Positions 10,501-23,920 of a stretch of 64,000 nt of DNA are shown here, piece after piece. How positions within the stretch are numbered: position 1 is the first letter of the stretch; each line of letters opens with the position of its first letter. The stretch spans positions 13,428,216 to 13,492,215 of the forward strand of contig CM060849.1 of NCBI GenBank assembly GCA_030737835.1. Direction: 5' to 3'. Below the pieces are notes generated by a model. It saw only the letters and a program-made list of their open reading frames with translations. It had not been told where the DNA came from and made no database searches. The position numbers and the translations under genes were made by a program. This stretch comes from Acorus gramineus (taxonomy: Eukaryota; Streptophyta; Magnoliopsida; Acorales; Acoraceae).

Positions 10501-13500
10501 TTATATTTACAACATCTTATTATGATTTTGCAGTGGAAAATTTGATTTTGCTTCTGATGCAAAGTTATATCAAAATTTACCAACTTAAAAGATGAAGTTT
10601 GCTCAATTGGCATTTGACATAGAGGCAGATTCCTTTTATTTTATTTTATTTTATTTTAAAATAAATAAGGTATCCTGATTTGGTTACATGATAACTTTCA
10701 GGGACAAGCATTAGCCAAAATCAATATAGGAGAGGTCCTGGATTCGTCTGGTGATTGGGCTGGTGCACTGGAAGCTTTCAAAGAAGGCTACAGGCAAATG
10801 TTTCACTCATGTTTCTTGCTATTCTAGAAGAACTCCATGATCTAAAATTCTCATACATGAGTGTGGAATATGATTTTATCAGGGTCTGAAGTGCATGGTC
10901 TTTAATAACTAATCGTCCTTTAAATCTTTTCCTTTAATACAGAATTTCAGTTCAAGGAAATTTGCTCTCTGTACAGATGTCTGCACTCAATAATATGCAT
11001 TACAGCCAGATGATCAGATTTGACAATGTTGAAGAAGCCAGGTAATTTTTGGGAAATTTTTGTCTTTGCAGAAACATCACTTTGAGCCATATTTTTTATA
11101 TGAACATGCCTGGTTCAGGAAATTGCAGAATGATATCGAGAATTTGAAGCATATGTTAAATAAGGAACCTGAATTGAGGGACCTCAAGAATGAGTGCTAC
11201 TCGGAAACGGAAACAGAGGGAATTGACACATTTTCTAATGACTTGGATGCATGTGACTCCCCGCGTATGAGTGTTTCTGCAAGTAGTAGATCAGAACCAA
11301 AAGGAGGTGTTGAAGGTGTTTGTGATGATACTCCTCTAGCTTCACTTATTAGGCCAAAAAAGAAGTTATCTAAGACAAAAATAACACAACCAAATGCTCA
11401 AGGAAGTAGTAATTTAGTTTATGGTAATGAAGCAGAGGCTTTATCTAGAGGTCTGGGCAAAACATATGACTGCCAGCAATCGGTTGGTCATAAACGTGTC
11501 CGTGTAATCCTCTCAGATGACGAAGATGAGGGTCATGAGATGGAATATTCAAGAGCAGTACGAGAAAGCATGGCAACAAATGTTCCAACTACTGACAGAG
11601 GCGAGTTTCTATCTAGGAATTCATATTATCATTGTTAATTGTGCTTAATTTTATGAAAAATCAAGTTTTTTCTTGGTTTTACAGAGGCAAGGAGTGGTGG
11701 ACGAGATGGTTCTGTCGATGAACAAAAGGTACATGTCCTTATGGATAGCATCATGAATTGGTTTGGTTCAACCAGTGTTCTAAAAAGTGGAATTTAGCAG
11801 CCGCCTAGGTAGAATCGGTCCTAGCCCGCCTCATCCAGGGGATTAAGTGGATAAGGGGGAATTAAACAAGGATTATGCTGCATTTAATCTTAGTAATTCA
11901 ATTTTTTCTTGTTTCTTACCTTTCTTCCGTATTTTATTGTATTTTTTATTTTAACTATATATATATATATATATTATTTTTTATTACTAAAAGTGGTTGA
12001 TTAATCCGCACTTAATTCCTGGCTGGCCTGATGAATCCCTAGGTGGGGCTACTGATTGCACGACTAACACCTAACACTTTTTAGAACATTGGGTTCAACA
12101 TTGCTTTTATACTACTTAGGTGATTATGGTAGTAGCATCATGTAGAAGACCTGGATATAAGTTTAATCATTTTCCCCTCATTGGCCATGTAGGATGTTTC
12201 ACAGTTCTGTGTCCCAAAAGATGTGCTCAGTGCCTGTGCTCCTGGTTGTTTTGAAGAAAGTAGTTGCTCTTACAAGTCCAAAAGCCCTAAAGAAACCCCT
12301 ACAATTGGGAAAAGGTTTGGTTCAATTTCAAGGGACTCTGAGGAGATTGCAAATGATTCTGTGGCTGGTGGATATAAATTGGATTTTTGTCATGCCTCTG
12401 TAAGTATGCTGGAAATGCAAATCATGCAAATCTTTACAAGTCTTGTTTTGGGGAAGAATGGTGTGTGTTAAAATTATTTTCTACAAAGGCATATTATACT
12501 GAATGTTAATATGATGATCAAGTATTAGAAATTCCGATAAACAGCCATGTATTATGATGGTCTTAGTGCAGAGGGAAGAAGGCTGAGGAAACCAAGAAAT
12601 GCATTAACTATGCACGTGGGGGCATTTTACACCAACTCTGTCACCCCTTCAGAGTCTGGAAAATAATAATAGTCTGGAGAAATCGAAGTAGGATTTAGAG
12701 TTTGAAGTTGTATATGAAATGCAATGCACCATTTGGCCAATTTCACTCGAATATTTGAAACATTGTTATCATAATTTGTTATCTAATAGCATGCTAAATT
12801 GGACTTCTCTTCCATAGAATAATTATAATGAAAAATTATACTTAGGATATTTAATCGTGGGTTTTTTTTACTACATATAAACTACATCTGGTTGATGTTC
12901 ACTTTTCTATCTAATATTATTACAGCATGCTGTTTCTTTTAAAATTGGGCATGACATTATACATGTGGATGCATGCTCTTACATGAATGGCGATACACTA
13001 ACCATTGAGCAATTAAAAGCGGAAGTGGCATGCAGATACTATTTATGGCTCTCTGCAAAGAAGAGATCTAAAGGTAATGAACATGTATCAAATTTGTCAC
13101 TCCATTTTGCTTGTAAAACATTTTGCTTGTTCTATAGTTTACTAGAATGCTATGGACAATAGCTCAAAGGTCACCTAGGCTAGAATCACACAACCTTCAT
13201 TTTTGAGTTTGATTGAGTCCAATTCAGACAACAACCAGAAAATATGAGTGGAGGTTACATAACTTAAAAAAAGAGAGAGAATCACGGTTGTTGCACTAAG
13301 GAGAAAGTGGTCCTAGATATAGGGCCGGTATTCTCACAGTATTATAAGGTTCTTTAGCATGGTTGCATCATTCTATGCAGGATCCATTCTAGCCTAGGTA
13401 TCAGTATTCGGGCAGACAGGGACCTGCAATTGATGAGAATTGCATGATGGTGTATTTTCCTTGAATCTGATACTCTGAGATTCTCAAGCAATGACACCTA

Positions 13501-16500
13501 AAATGAAGTTTTGTTCTACCATTAACCATCAAAAAAAAAATTTTGAAGTTTTGCTACTGATTTCATTTTTAATCACAATATTTTGCGAGGAGATGACAAA
13601 TTAATATACTCGTTCAGCACTCAATTATCAGCCGCATGGATAAATAATATTGATGACCTTTTTTTTATTTTCCATTTACACCTAATATTTTTGTGTCTTT
13701 TTTTGAATTTATATTTAGATCATATCATCACATGAGTGCTCTTTCTAGAAAATTGGGGATCTTTACTAAATTTTGGGTACTATTTGTTAGGTTTATTGCC
13801 AGTGATTCATCAGCTGAAATGTTGTGGGAAAGATCTAGGATATTTGGTATCACCTGAAGACTTCAAAGATTATTTTTCCTCCAATGCTTTGATCGAAGTA
13901 GTCATTGAGGGTATGCATTCTGATAACCTCATTTGTGTTATGTTCATTTTTTGAGGTAATGTTATTGCCTTATTGGTAGTTCTTATTTATTACCGCCTGT
14001 TGATTTTTGCCTGCTTGAATAACAAGATGGTAGAAAAATGAAAAAAAAAAAAAAGGGAAACATATCTTACATTAAATTTACTGGATACAGACAGCATTTC
14101 CAGGTCCAAAGCTATAACTAAATATCCGGAGATGACATGCATCGAAGGACACAAAAGCCATATTAACTCTCTTCATTAGTAATCCCCCCCCCCCAAAAAA
14201 AAAAAAAAAACTCTCTTCATTAGTAATTTTTATATGCACATTGTTTGTACTATGTTTTCAACCAATTTATCTGTCTTAGAACTAAGTTTGCTACTCCTGA
14301 TAAACTACTGATTTTTCGTATTATCCAATCAGGATGGGTACCAAAGCACTTGATGAAGTTGTACATTGATTGTTGCATGAGGTTGTGTGAGGAGCCCAAT
14401 ATGAAATTACTTAGCAAGTTATACAACTTGGAGGTAAATATTTTAGCACTATTCTTGTGGTATTGAACTATTGATTAAGCTCAATAAATGCTACACTGAC
14501 CATTTGAGGATCATGTGGGCATGCTTGCTTAATTTACTAGGTTTCAGAGGATGAAGTCCTTGTGTCTGATTGTGAGTTGCAAGATATATCAATATCACCC
14601 TTTTTAGATGCTCTGCATGAGCATACGACGATTGCCGTGTTAGACATTTCTCACAATTCTTTGGGTATGTTAAATCACGAGGACTCCAAAATTCTAGACC
14701 AATCGTTTCCTTATGTATTAATTTTTTTTTTAATGTTTCTTATATCTTTGGTTACCTCTGTTTCTTTGCATTGCCCACCTTTTTGTTCTCCCATAGGAAA
14801 CCAGACAATGGAAAAGCTTCAGCAAATATTCACATCATCAAACCAAAAATATGGTGGATTAACGTTGGATCTGCACTGTAATCGACTTGGTCCAACTTCA
14901 TTATTTCAGGTATTTGTGAAATATGTTTAAAAAACCAGTTTCTTCCAGATCTTTTATTGCTCCCTTAGTGTAGTTCCAGTGAAGTGAATCCACAAATGGT
15001 ATTTGTGTTCAATCAGATTTTAGACTTCCTGCTTGTTTTACATGTCTCATATAATTTGAGTTCTGAAATAATTTCAACCAACTTTGTTTAATCTTTTGTT
15101 TCAAATGGCAGGTTTGTGAATGCCCTGTGCTAATTGCTCGATTGGAAGTGCTTAACCTGTCTGAAAACCGTCTCACAGATGCATGCGCCTCTTACCTTTC
15201 AACAATATTGCAAAATTGCAAAGGTTATTTATCTTAAATTTTTTGTTTCATTTATTATTTTTGGTTCCTTGTTGAGGTATAAGGAGTTTTAACATTACAT
15301 TGCCTTCTGTTTTGTAGCCCTTTATAGCTTAAATATTCAGGAGTGTTCAATCACATCCAGAACAATTCAAAAGATCGCGGATGCATTGCCTTCTGATTCT
15401 GTACTTGCACAACTTTCTTTAGGTAACCTCAGAATTTCTTCTTATCATGATAAAATTATATACTCGATGGGCATGTCAGTATATGAAAATTATTCTGTTG
15501 TGTTTGGTCCCTTTTCTGGTTCCTTTTACTTTAGATAAATGACTTGTCTTTGTGTTCTTATATATGAATTAAATTAATTTCTTTGAACAGGAAAAAACAA
15601 CCCAATCTCAGGCAATGCTATGGTTAATCTGTTATCCAAAATTGCCACTTTACAGCGGTGACATTCTAATTCATTTATTATTTTATTCTCCATCTTGAGT
15701 TTTAGAAAGAATTTCTATGTTTGACATATCAATCTATTTGAACCCCCTTCAACACGTAGATTTTCAGAGTTGAACCTGAACGGCATAAAACTGAGCAAAC
15801 TCATGGTTGATGGCCTGTGCCAACTTGCTGGATCCTCAAGCTTGTCTGGACTGATGCTCGGCGGCACTAATATTGGATCTGTGAGTAAACCAAATATTTG
15901 TATACCTATTACTATGATTTAAAACTCTAAATATATGATTTAACACTTAACATGTAATGTGACAGGAAGGGGCAGTACGATTGACTGAAGTACTCCGATC
16001 TGGTGGGTCTCAAGATCTAGTGAAGCTTGATATGTCATCTTGTGGGTTAACTTCTCATAATTTTACGAAATTATTGGTGAACATTGCCTCAATTGGTAGT
16101 AGTATCCTTGAACTGAATCTTGGAGGAAATTCTATTGGATTGGAGGTTCGTTTCACTGCTTTTTTTTTTTTTGGGCATGAATAGCTCTCATTATTCATGA
16201 AGACATTATGATAAAATATTAAGATGGGAATATTTTTCTCAGCTGAATTTCTGGTCTTGTTTAATTTGCTTAACATGATTATGAAGGATTTGGTTTGGCA
16301 GCTAGGAAGCACAGACACCTTAATGAACATGTCATATTAGTTTTCGATATGGGGGCACAGCACATGATGCGACACGTGTCAGACATTCCATATGTACAAA
16401 TAATTTTCTGAATTTCGGACTGCATAGAAGCAGGATGGACACAACATGGACACATGAATTAATACGACACGACATTATAACTTCTTTTAATAACTAGTGT

Positions 16501-17933
16501 AAGGTTCATGCTCACATGAATCTAAGTGGTCAAAATCTCAATGAAATTGATATTTAAAATCAATGTTGTTATTTCAAATTTTCATACTTTATTGAGGCAC
16601 ATTAGTTTTTTTTTCAAAAAATTATAATATAACATTTATATTATTTATTTATTCATTCATTGTAGTGTCTTTGCTGTGCCGTGTCCTAATTTTTCAATAT
16701 TCGCCATGTCACCGTATTTGTATCATGTCATCGTGTCTGTATCCATGCCATGTTTAAATTCTAGCAGATACATGAAATATATAGGTCATCTAATAGTTCA
16801 CCTAAAGATGATTCCCAACATATAAGTTTTATTCATATAATTAACTGTGATAACTTTTGCACTGCAATGCCTAACTGTAATGTGTTTGTGCCACAACTTG
16901 TGTTCTATTTCTTAGCTCGCAGATTCTTAACTTGAAATTTGATGATTTATAGAAGCCGATCCTTCTCTCTCTTATCTCCTTCAAGACTAATCAAACATGG
17001 TATACAGGGTTGTACTGCGATTGGATCACTACTGCTCAATCCAGATTGCCCTCTCAAAGTTCTTATCCTGGACAAATGCCACCTTGGAATCTCTGGTATT
17101 GTCCAAGTAATTCAGGCAGTAACAGGTTCGAAATGTACCTTCGAAAATAAAGCATGTTCCAGCATTGTACATGATTGAATCTATGCAACTAAATTTTCCC
17201 CACTGTGCCCCCGTTTCAAACGGGTATTTTTGACTTTCAGCTTTTGATCTCAGATATTGAATTTTATGTTTTAAAAGTCAACAAAACTTTTATGGAAAAG
17301 TTGATTGAGAGTAGCTTTTCTAGAATCGTTTCAATTTAGAACATTTGGAACCATTCATCAAACTGACTATGCTTCTACAAAATCACTTTTAAGATGATCT
17401 TGTTCAAATGCTTGTTTTTAATGTTAGTTCACAACTGATGTGCAGATAACAGTTCTATAGAAGAACTCCGTCTGGCAGAGAATGCCGATTTGGCCAAAGA
17501 AAACGTGCTTCAATATGATTCAACCCCTCAAGAAAACTCGAAATCTTTGATCCAAATCTTTCACTCAACTGCAACAGCAGAAGCAAATGTGGCAGACCAT
17601 GCACACTTGAAAGAACTAGAGGTCGCTGACAGTGAAGACGATCAGATTGAGGAGCCAACAGTGTCAGGTTTCGATGGAAGGAACACATTTTCAGGATCTC
17701 AATTGATAGCAGACCTTTGTAGAGCGATTGGGAGAGCGAAACATTTGCAACTGCTCGACCTCAGTAAGAATGGATTTTCAGCAGAAGTTGCTGAGACACT
17801 GTATTTTGCATGGTGTTCAAGTTCAAGGTCCGATGTTTTGTCTCCTCAAAAGCATATCAACGATCAGATGATACATTTTTCTGTGGAGGGGAAGGGGTGT
17901 TGTGGAGTTAGGATATGTTGTAGAAAGGATTGA
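7508..17933 (+). CDS. TSK: TONSOKU (TSK/MGOUN3/BRUSHY1), TPR-LRR chromatin replication protein, complete
   Basis: Coding exons as I splice them: 7508-7792, 8988-9788, 10286-10462, 10702-10793, 10943-11041, 11119-11600, 11685-11728, 12193-12399, 12926-13073, 13791-13910, 14333-14433, 14541-14664, 14797-14909, 15112-15223, 15318-15422, 15591-15657, 15760-15880, 15966-16145, 17008-17125, 17446-17933. Every junction keeps frame and gives 1327 residues, near the roughly 1.3 kb-residue length of Arabidopsis TSK. Residues 1-480 are TPR repeats ([45 protein letters not shown]). Residues 490-730 are an acidic linker with basic patches ([18 protein letters not shown]). Residues 730-820 resemble a ubiquitin-like fold. 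Residues 850-1270 are LRRs of ribonuclease-inhibitor type ([43 protein letters not shown]). The tail is Cys-rich (GCCGVRICC). In Arabidopsis the TPR part reads newly deposited H3.1, and the protein acts in replication-linked repair and heritable chromatin state. Introns 4 and 6 appear to be GC-AG. Exons 4-7 are the least certain. Confidence 0.92.
7830..8330. repeat. Degenerate tandem repeat in TSK intron 1
   Basis: A G/T-rich phrase like GGGTGTCTTTGGATTTGGG followed by TTTGTTTTGTA recurs near 7921, 8014, 8098, 8163 and 8292 at roughly 65 to 130 bp spacing. Phrases such as GTTGGTGGGTTTGTTTTGT recur between them. The copies are much diverged. The rest of the intron (7793-8987) is T-rich without other structure. 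Confidence 0.5.
11773..12091. mobile_element. hAT-type MITE in TSK intron 7, 319 bp
   Basis: The 8-bp target duplication GGTTCAAC is perfect (11765-11772 and 12092-12099). Terminal inverted repeats are CAGTGTTCTAAAAAGTG on the left and CACTTTTTAGAACATTG on the right, 16 of 17 bases paired. The CA..TG ends and 8-bp duplication are hAT features. There is no open frame. Removing it leaves a 145-bp intron. Confidence 0.92.
16345..16760. repeat. Probable foldback repeat in TSK intron 18
   Basis: Intron 18 (16146-17007) contains CACAGCACATGATGCGACACG and GACACAACATGGACACATG on the left. On the right are CATGTCATCGTGTCTGTATCC and GCTGTGCCGTGTCC, roughly complementary phrases around an AT-rich middle. 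This looks like a decayed inverted-repeat element. No target duplication was recognised. Confidence 0.35.
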
Positions 17934-20900
17934 CATTATCATTTATCTGTATAGGATTCATGGAAATTATGCTGTGAGCATATGCTCCTTCAATGATGCT
18001 ACACTCAGTACACTTCTACTGTTATTCTTGTAGATGTTGCGTCATTTCACGCAGTATATGAAATAATTTAATGTAGTGTATACTTTACTATGTTAGTTAT
18101 ACTTTATTACAATAAATGCAAAAATTTATGCATCCAGTTCATTATTCATTCGAGCATGTACTTTTTTTTTTTGTTGTAAATGTATGTATTTTATTAGATA
18201 AGTATATATGTATATATTTCAAAAGTAAAAGTAATTATAGGAATTATTAAATATAAAATTTTTCTAAATTTATTATGGTCATTTTTCATACAACAGATTT
18301 GTTAATATTGAATTTAATCAAATTAAAAGCCATAGTTTTAACACATTCAATTTAGTTATATAGTATCTCGATATTAGTTGAACAAGCATACATCAATTTC
18401 CATTGGAAAGTTAATCATCACTTTTATTAAAAGTTGAAAACATTATTAAATACAATGGAAAAGTAATCTTTCAAAATAAGACAGATTATATAAACATGAT
18501 AAGTTACCCTGGCACATAAACCATTGATAGAACACTGACGTAGTTAAACATAGTTATACTTCATTAGATAAAACTAGTCTTTCCACACGCACGGTGTGCG
18601 TTCAAACTAAAAATAATATATCTTAAAAAAATCACCTCTATTTTTTTAAAACCTGTCAATACATAATAATAAAAAATTGATAAGTTAGAGAGAACATTAA
18701 TTTTTATATGGATTTATTAATACTGTAACTATTAAATTCGATCCAACATAACCAACCAATAGATATAACCAATTTGACATGATAAAATAATATTAATTTG
18801 TAATATTATATGTAAAATATGATATTTAGAGCATTATATATTATATTTAAAACCATGCATTTATACAAATTTATTTTTAAAATTAAGGATTTGTGAAATT
18901 CAATAAAATAGATTTGATAAATATATAATATTATCCTTTAAATTTATTGACTTTTTTTTCATTCTTACCCTTAATTCAAAAGATAATAATTATAAAAAAT
19001 TTAAGGTTAAATTCAAAAATAAAAGTATTATGAATTTGAAAACACTTTCGGTTAGTAATATAGATAGATATGTAAATTTTTATTTTTAGGTGCAATAAGA
19101 TGTATACAATTGATTGAAGTGTATATTTTTAAATTGCAAAGGTACAAAAGCATATAGAATTATTTAAAAAATCAAGGTATGTGGGGATTGTTGGTAATTT
19201 CATTCATAGAACAAACCCCTTCCCCCCCCCCTGACAATTTTACACTCAGTAAAAAAAAAAAAAATCCAGTGAACAAATTGTATGAAGTAGAATTAATGAA
19301 GTGATACAGGGACTCCACTTCACAAGCCCAAAAAATTGGAATTTAATTAGATATAATTGCTTTAAAAGAGTGTGTGCATGCTCTTATGTACCACAGGTCC
19401 ACAACCCTCCTAGATTTGCTTTCCATGTTCCAACTGACAAACCACTTTTTACCACACCCCCAAAAAAAAAAAAAGAGAAGAAACCAGATGATATTTTCCC
19501 ATTTTATTCCCTCTTTCATTAACTCTCTTTTGTTAGTTTTTGTATGTGATAATTTTTTTTTGAAGATGAATATTGATGGATATTAATTCGGCATTAATAT
19601 ACTTAGTTATTCTTTTACAGTCCTAACCACACTATATTAAATCGCTAAAGTAAATACTTAGTTAATTGATTATTTACTCCATTGGAAAAATATAAGAATG
19701 TATTTAATTTATTCGAGTATATATTCCATTTCTTTTCGAAATATGTGCCTTGTTAGATAAATTATATGTACCTTTTAAAAGAATTCAAAAACATGTGCAA
19801 AAGTGACTACATGAATGATTAAGTTTTGACATTTCCATGAGTGCTGATACATTAAGTCCATTTTACAATCCAGTCTGCGCTATTATAGTATATGTGTTTC
19901 TATCATAGTGTATTACGTAATTTTTTTCTATTTTTTTGAAACAACATGTATTGAGTATATGATTTTTTTCTATAAAAAATGATGTAGATTGCAATTGAGA
20001 CTGCACATGAGTCTGGACATATCATTTTCCCATTTTCCATATTAATTCTCAGATCAAGCAATTCTAATAAATGGGTTGGGTTTGGGTATACACGTTTGGT
20101 AATTTGAGAATAGAGGAAGGTGACTTAAGCCCCCATTGTACCATGAGCATTTGCCCACTTTTCATAATAGGTTTTCCACTTATTCTCACAAGTATGGTCC
20201 AATACATGTTGAAGGAAATTAGGGTCAATAATTCCGGTTGTTATTTTTGTAATTTCAGCCTGTTTTAAAAATTTTGAGGTATATATTGATTTAATGAAGA
20301 ATGTATCTTTAAAAAATGAAGTATATAATCGAATAAATTGAATGTGTAACTTTCTGTATTTTCTTAACCTACATACTAGCCTAATCTGTATATTATACTA
20401 GGTCAAGAGAAAGTAGAAACGACAGAAATGACGGAGTGTATCTGTACCCTACATTGAAATATCAAAGCCCTGCATATGCAAAGCAAATATTATGAGTATT
20501 ATTGCATGCAGTCTTATATATACTTGTGCAATCATATTTTGTTTAACAACATCTATGCTTTGTTAGATGAAGCATGAGGCCTTTTAGATAATGTTGCATA
20601 TACAATTTATTAGAATGTATACTTCGTTTGATAAATGTTACGTTTCATTATAATACACATAAAAAGATCATAAAGGATTTCTGTCTCTAGCATTATTTGA
20701 AGAACAAAGAAGGAAAACAATCTATTTTAATTTATAGCCACCATGAAGTGTATATATTTTTATTATGATGAAATATTTATCTTTTTACGGTTTTACAACT
20801 AGATTTAGATAAGAAAAAGTATTTGACAATCAAAATATTAATAGATATGGTGCTTCTATTTTAATTTGAATGAATTGTAAAAGTGATTACACTCATTCAA

Positions 20901-21117
20901 AAAATGATAGTATATATGCCACATCATTTTTTGATTGGTCTAAATACTCGGGATCATCAAATTGATTAAATTTTAGATACTGCGACATATTCTTATTCGG
21001 GAGAGATCAATATTTTGTGAGATAAATATGACATTTTTTTTCTTATTCCATCATTATTATTTTTGTGTTTAATTTTTTTTGGGATGATTAGTTATGAATA
21101 GGCTATTCGATAACCCT
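17934..21117. other. TSK 3' UTR, then AT-rich spacer without gene
   Basis: The TSK 3' UTR probably ends by about 18130, after ACAATAAATG. The rest is very AT-rich. It holds a hairpin next to ACTAGT at about 18570-18595 (discussed as a possible Helitron end), a poly-C tract (19219-19229) and AT-rich dispersed-repeat phrases (19740-19990, 20480-20660). The open frames are short, low-complexity and unsupported. Confidence 0.4.
19740..19990. repeat. AT-rich dispersed repeat, member 2
   Basis: GAGTGCTGATACATT, CCATTTTACAATCCAG, TATAGTATATGTG and ATCATAGTGTATTA follow in the same order as in 7085-7175. It continues into a GAT(T)nTATAAAAAAT stretch and a GTAGA..TGCAATTGAG..GG phrase that also occurs at 7258-7300. 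Confidence 0.45.
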
Positions 21118-21126
21118 TTGAAATTA

Positions 21127-21574
21127 GAGATTTTTATTCCCCGTAAACATGTCTATTTAGGGATCGGTTCCTCCCTTCTTCATATTTCTTTTTTAGTCTC
21201 CATATTCAACCGCTTATTTGGTTTTTAGTCCCTCCATCAAAAATCCGTCCATACACCGTTAATTTGTGAAATGTGATTTATTTTTAAGTCCCTATAAACT
21301 ATGTTATTTATTGACTAGTCCATCCCTTCTTCATATTTTACAGGGACTAATCACTAAATAACCTAATTTACAGGGACCGATCACTAAATAACATAATTTA
21401 TAGGGACTTAAAAATAAAATCACATTTCACAAATTAACGGTATATGGACGAACGTTTGACGGAGGGACTAAAAATCAAACATGCGATTTAATATGGGGAC
21501 TAAAAAAAAAATGAAGAAGTGAAGGACCGATCCCTAAATAAGCATGTTTACAGGGATTTAAAACTAAGAATCCC
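21127..21574. mobile_element. Foldback Mutator-like MITE, 448 bp, 9-bp target duplication
   Basis: TTGAAATTA flanks both ends (21118-21126 and 21575-21583). The element is almost one long palindrome. GTAAACATG, CTATTTAGGGATCGGT and CTTCTTCATATTTC on the left pair with the reverse of TTTACAGGG, GACCGATCCCTAAATA and ATGAAGAAGTG on the right, and the arms continue inward through GTTAATTTGTGAAATGTGA. Phrases of AGGGACTAAAAAT type are common in such plant elements. There is no coding sequence. Confidence 0.85.
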
Positions 21575-21583
21575 TTGAAATTA

Positions 21584-23910
21584 TTAGCCAGACTTGATAC
21601 TAGTTTATCCAAATATAATGATCATGTTTTTCTTAATTTTCTATCAGGCTCTTATTCTACACCCCAAACGGGAGATTATGTTAAAGGATAATAAAATATC
21701 TACGTGGGGGTATTTTGATTTAAGCGTTGTAAAAAAAAGTTCAAGGGAAGTAATATAGTGTGTGTGTGTGTGTAAATTAATTTCAAGTTAAAGTAGATGC
21801 CAACCTATAACCCTAGCCCTAGGTACTTAAACTTGTATCTCTTTTAATTAATTTCAAGAAGTCATACTTTTAAAGTAGATGCCAACCCATAAACCGTAGC
21901 CCTAGGTGCTTAAACATGGCTTGTATATTTCTTGCAAGGTACAACATCCCTTCCTCTCCACCACAAATTAATTAAAAAAAAAGTTCACCTAAAACCTAAC
22001 AAACAGTCCCCACAGGGAAACTCAGATCTTCTTGTCCTCTAAAACTTGTGCAGTGTAGGGACCATTCTATCCCTCCATGACCAGTATCTTCCCAGTCAAT
22101 CCTCACAACTAGGAAGCCACCCATTACTTCAACCCCAACAAGCCCCACCACTGGAATCAAAGGATATTTTAAGCACACGACATAGGGATGGGATCTAGCT
22201 AGTCAGTGTTTGAATCTCATTAGTTCTTTGCAATCCCTATTAAGGGTTGATGCATGCCAACTATGATAATTTAAGTCACATATCAGTCTCACATCGGAAA
22301 ATTAACAAAAATTGATGGGTTGCAATGCTGACTAGATCTTATCTCAATAGCATACGGAATTCATCACTTCACCCTCCATGATATATTTCAACAGAAGAGA
22401 ACAGTTGGAATGAGGAGCCTTTTGACTGACTTTTAAGCCATTCATGCAAGCAAACAGAATCAAGTCCCCCCTATGTTTTCAATAGTGGGTCTTTCATAAG
22501 TGCCATGGATAAAGTTTTATGGAAGGTTATTTAATATATTCCTCCATTAGAATTATAGAATTGGATAAACACCCCTTTGTCTATATTTCAAATGATCATT
22601 CATATCCATATATATGTGCTTACACAATAAAGTCAAAGTAAGATATTATAAAAACGTACTGTTTTCTAAAGTCTATTTTGGTAAGAGGATAAGATATATT
22701 ATCATAATTTTTAAAGATATAATAATCTTGATTACGTATTTTATTTTTACATTCGTTAAAATTAGAATAAAAATAGAAATGAACATTATTGTAGCACTTA
22801 AGCATATAAAAAGAATTCTGATTGTCATTACAAAATCGAGACAATATGGATATTTTATTCCTTTTTCTATAACAAGTAAGACAAACTATTCTTTAATGAC
22901 ATAGCTCGTGACTTATCTCCATATCTCGCCACTTCATTCTATCATTATCAAATTAGGCCTAAAGTTCTGATGATGTTGTATCATCATAGACGTGCATGCA
23001 GTTAAAAAAATATCTTGCAAGATTGATTGTTTAGCGATTTTGATCTTGTATGGTTCATGTGAAACTGGTGACACAATGGCACCTACTATCACCTTAGTAT
23101 TGTAGAACAATGGGGAAAAACAAGTACAATTAAAATATAACAGAATAAGATATTTACATGGTTTGACAAATTTGCCTACACCCATGCAAGAGAAAAGGAA
23201 CTCTCTCACTGTATGAACTAATCAACATATAAAAAAAACATTAATATTTCTCCACACCACCACCCATTTTTTTCAAAACATACCTCGTATAGAGGCTATT
23301 TCATATTAGGTAGTTTTAGGGGATGCAACATAAATAACCCCTTTTTATAACAATAAAAAAAACATTGAAAATGAAGAAATCCCTACAACAACACCTCACA
23401 GGACAAGCATTCCTGTTTTAAGGCACGAACAGTCCCAATTCTCCCCCCCATCAGTCGGCCATTAATTTCATGTGGCCCCATTCATCCACCTAACCCCAAG
23501 ACACAACCCTTCTTTTCTCTTCCCTTTCTATTAGCCAAATATCATATCACATTCAAACTTTAGCCCATCCCTTTAGTGATGACCAATTCAAACCTTTTCA
23601 ATAACAATATAAAAAATATCAGATAAGAGGTGGGATCCAGTTATGTTTCTTTAATTAATCTGATTAATTACTAACATTATATAGTAAACATGTTAGATAT
23701 TACGTGTAAGTCTCTCATTAGTTAGGGATTAACAAAAACTGATTGAATCAGGATTCCTGAATCACATCTCAAAAAAATTGTTTAAGAGGGTGAAAAAACA
23801 AAACAACTCTTTGAAGTTTTTTCCCCTTCAAAACAAGGGGAAAAAAAATTTGAAGTGAGGACCACATTTTCATTTAAACCAAACACATCTGCACCCACTA
23901 CACAAAGTCC
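21584..23910. other. AT-rich spacer upstream of the IDA-like gene
   Basis: No gene recognised. It contains a (TG)n run (21759-21772), an imperfect direct duplication (about 21775-21838 and 21844-21926, both with TAATTTCAAG, AAGTAGATGCCAAC and AGCCCTAGGT), and ordinary AT-rich sequence that includes the IDA-like promoter. Confidence 0.4.
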
Positions 23911-23920
23911 TCCCACAACA

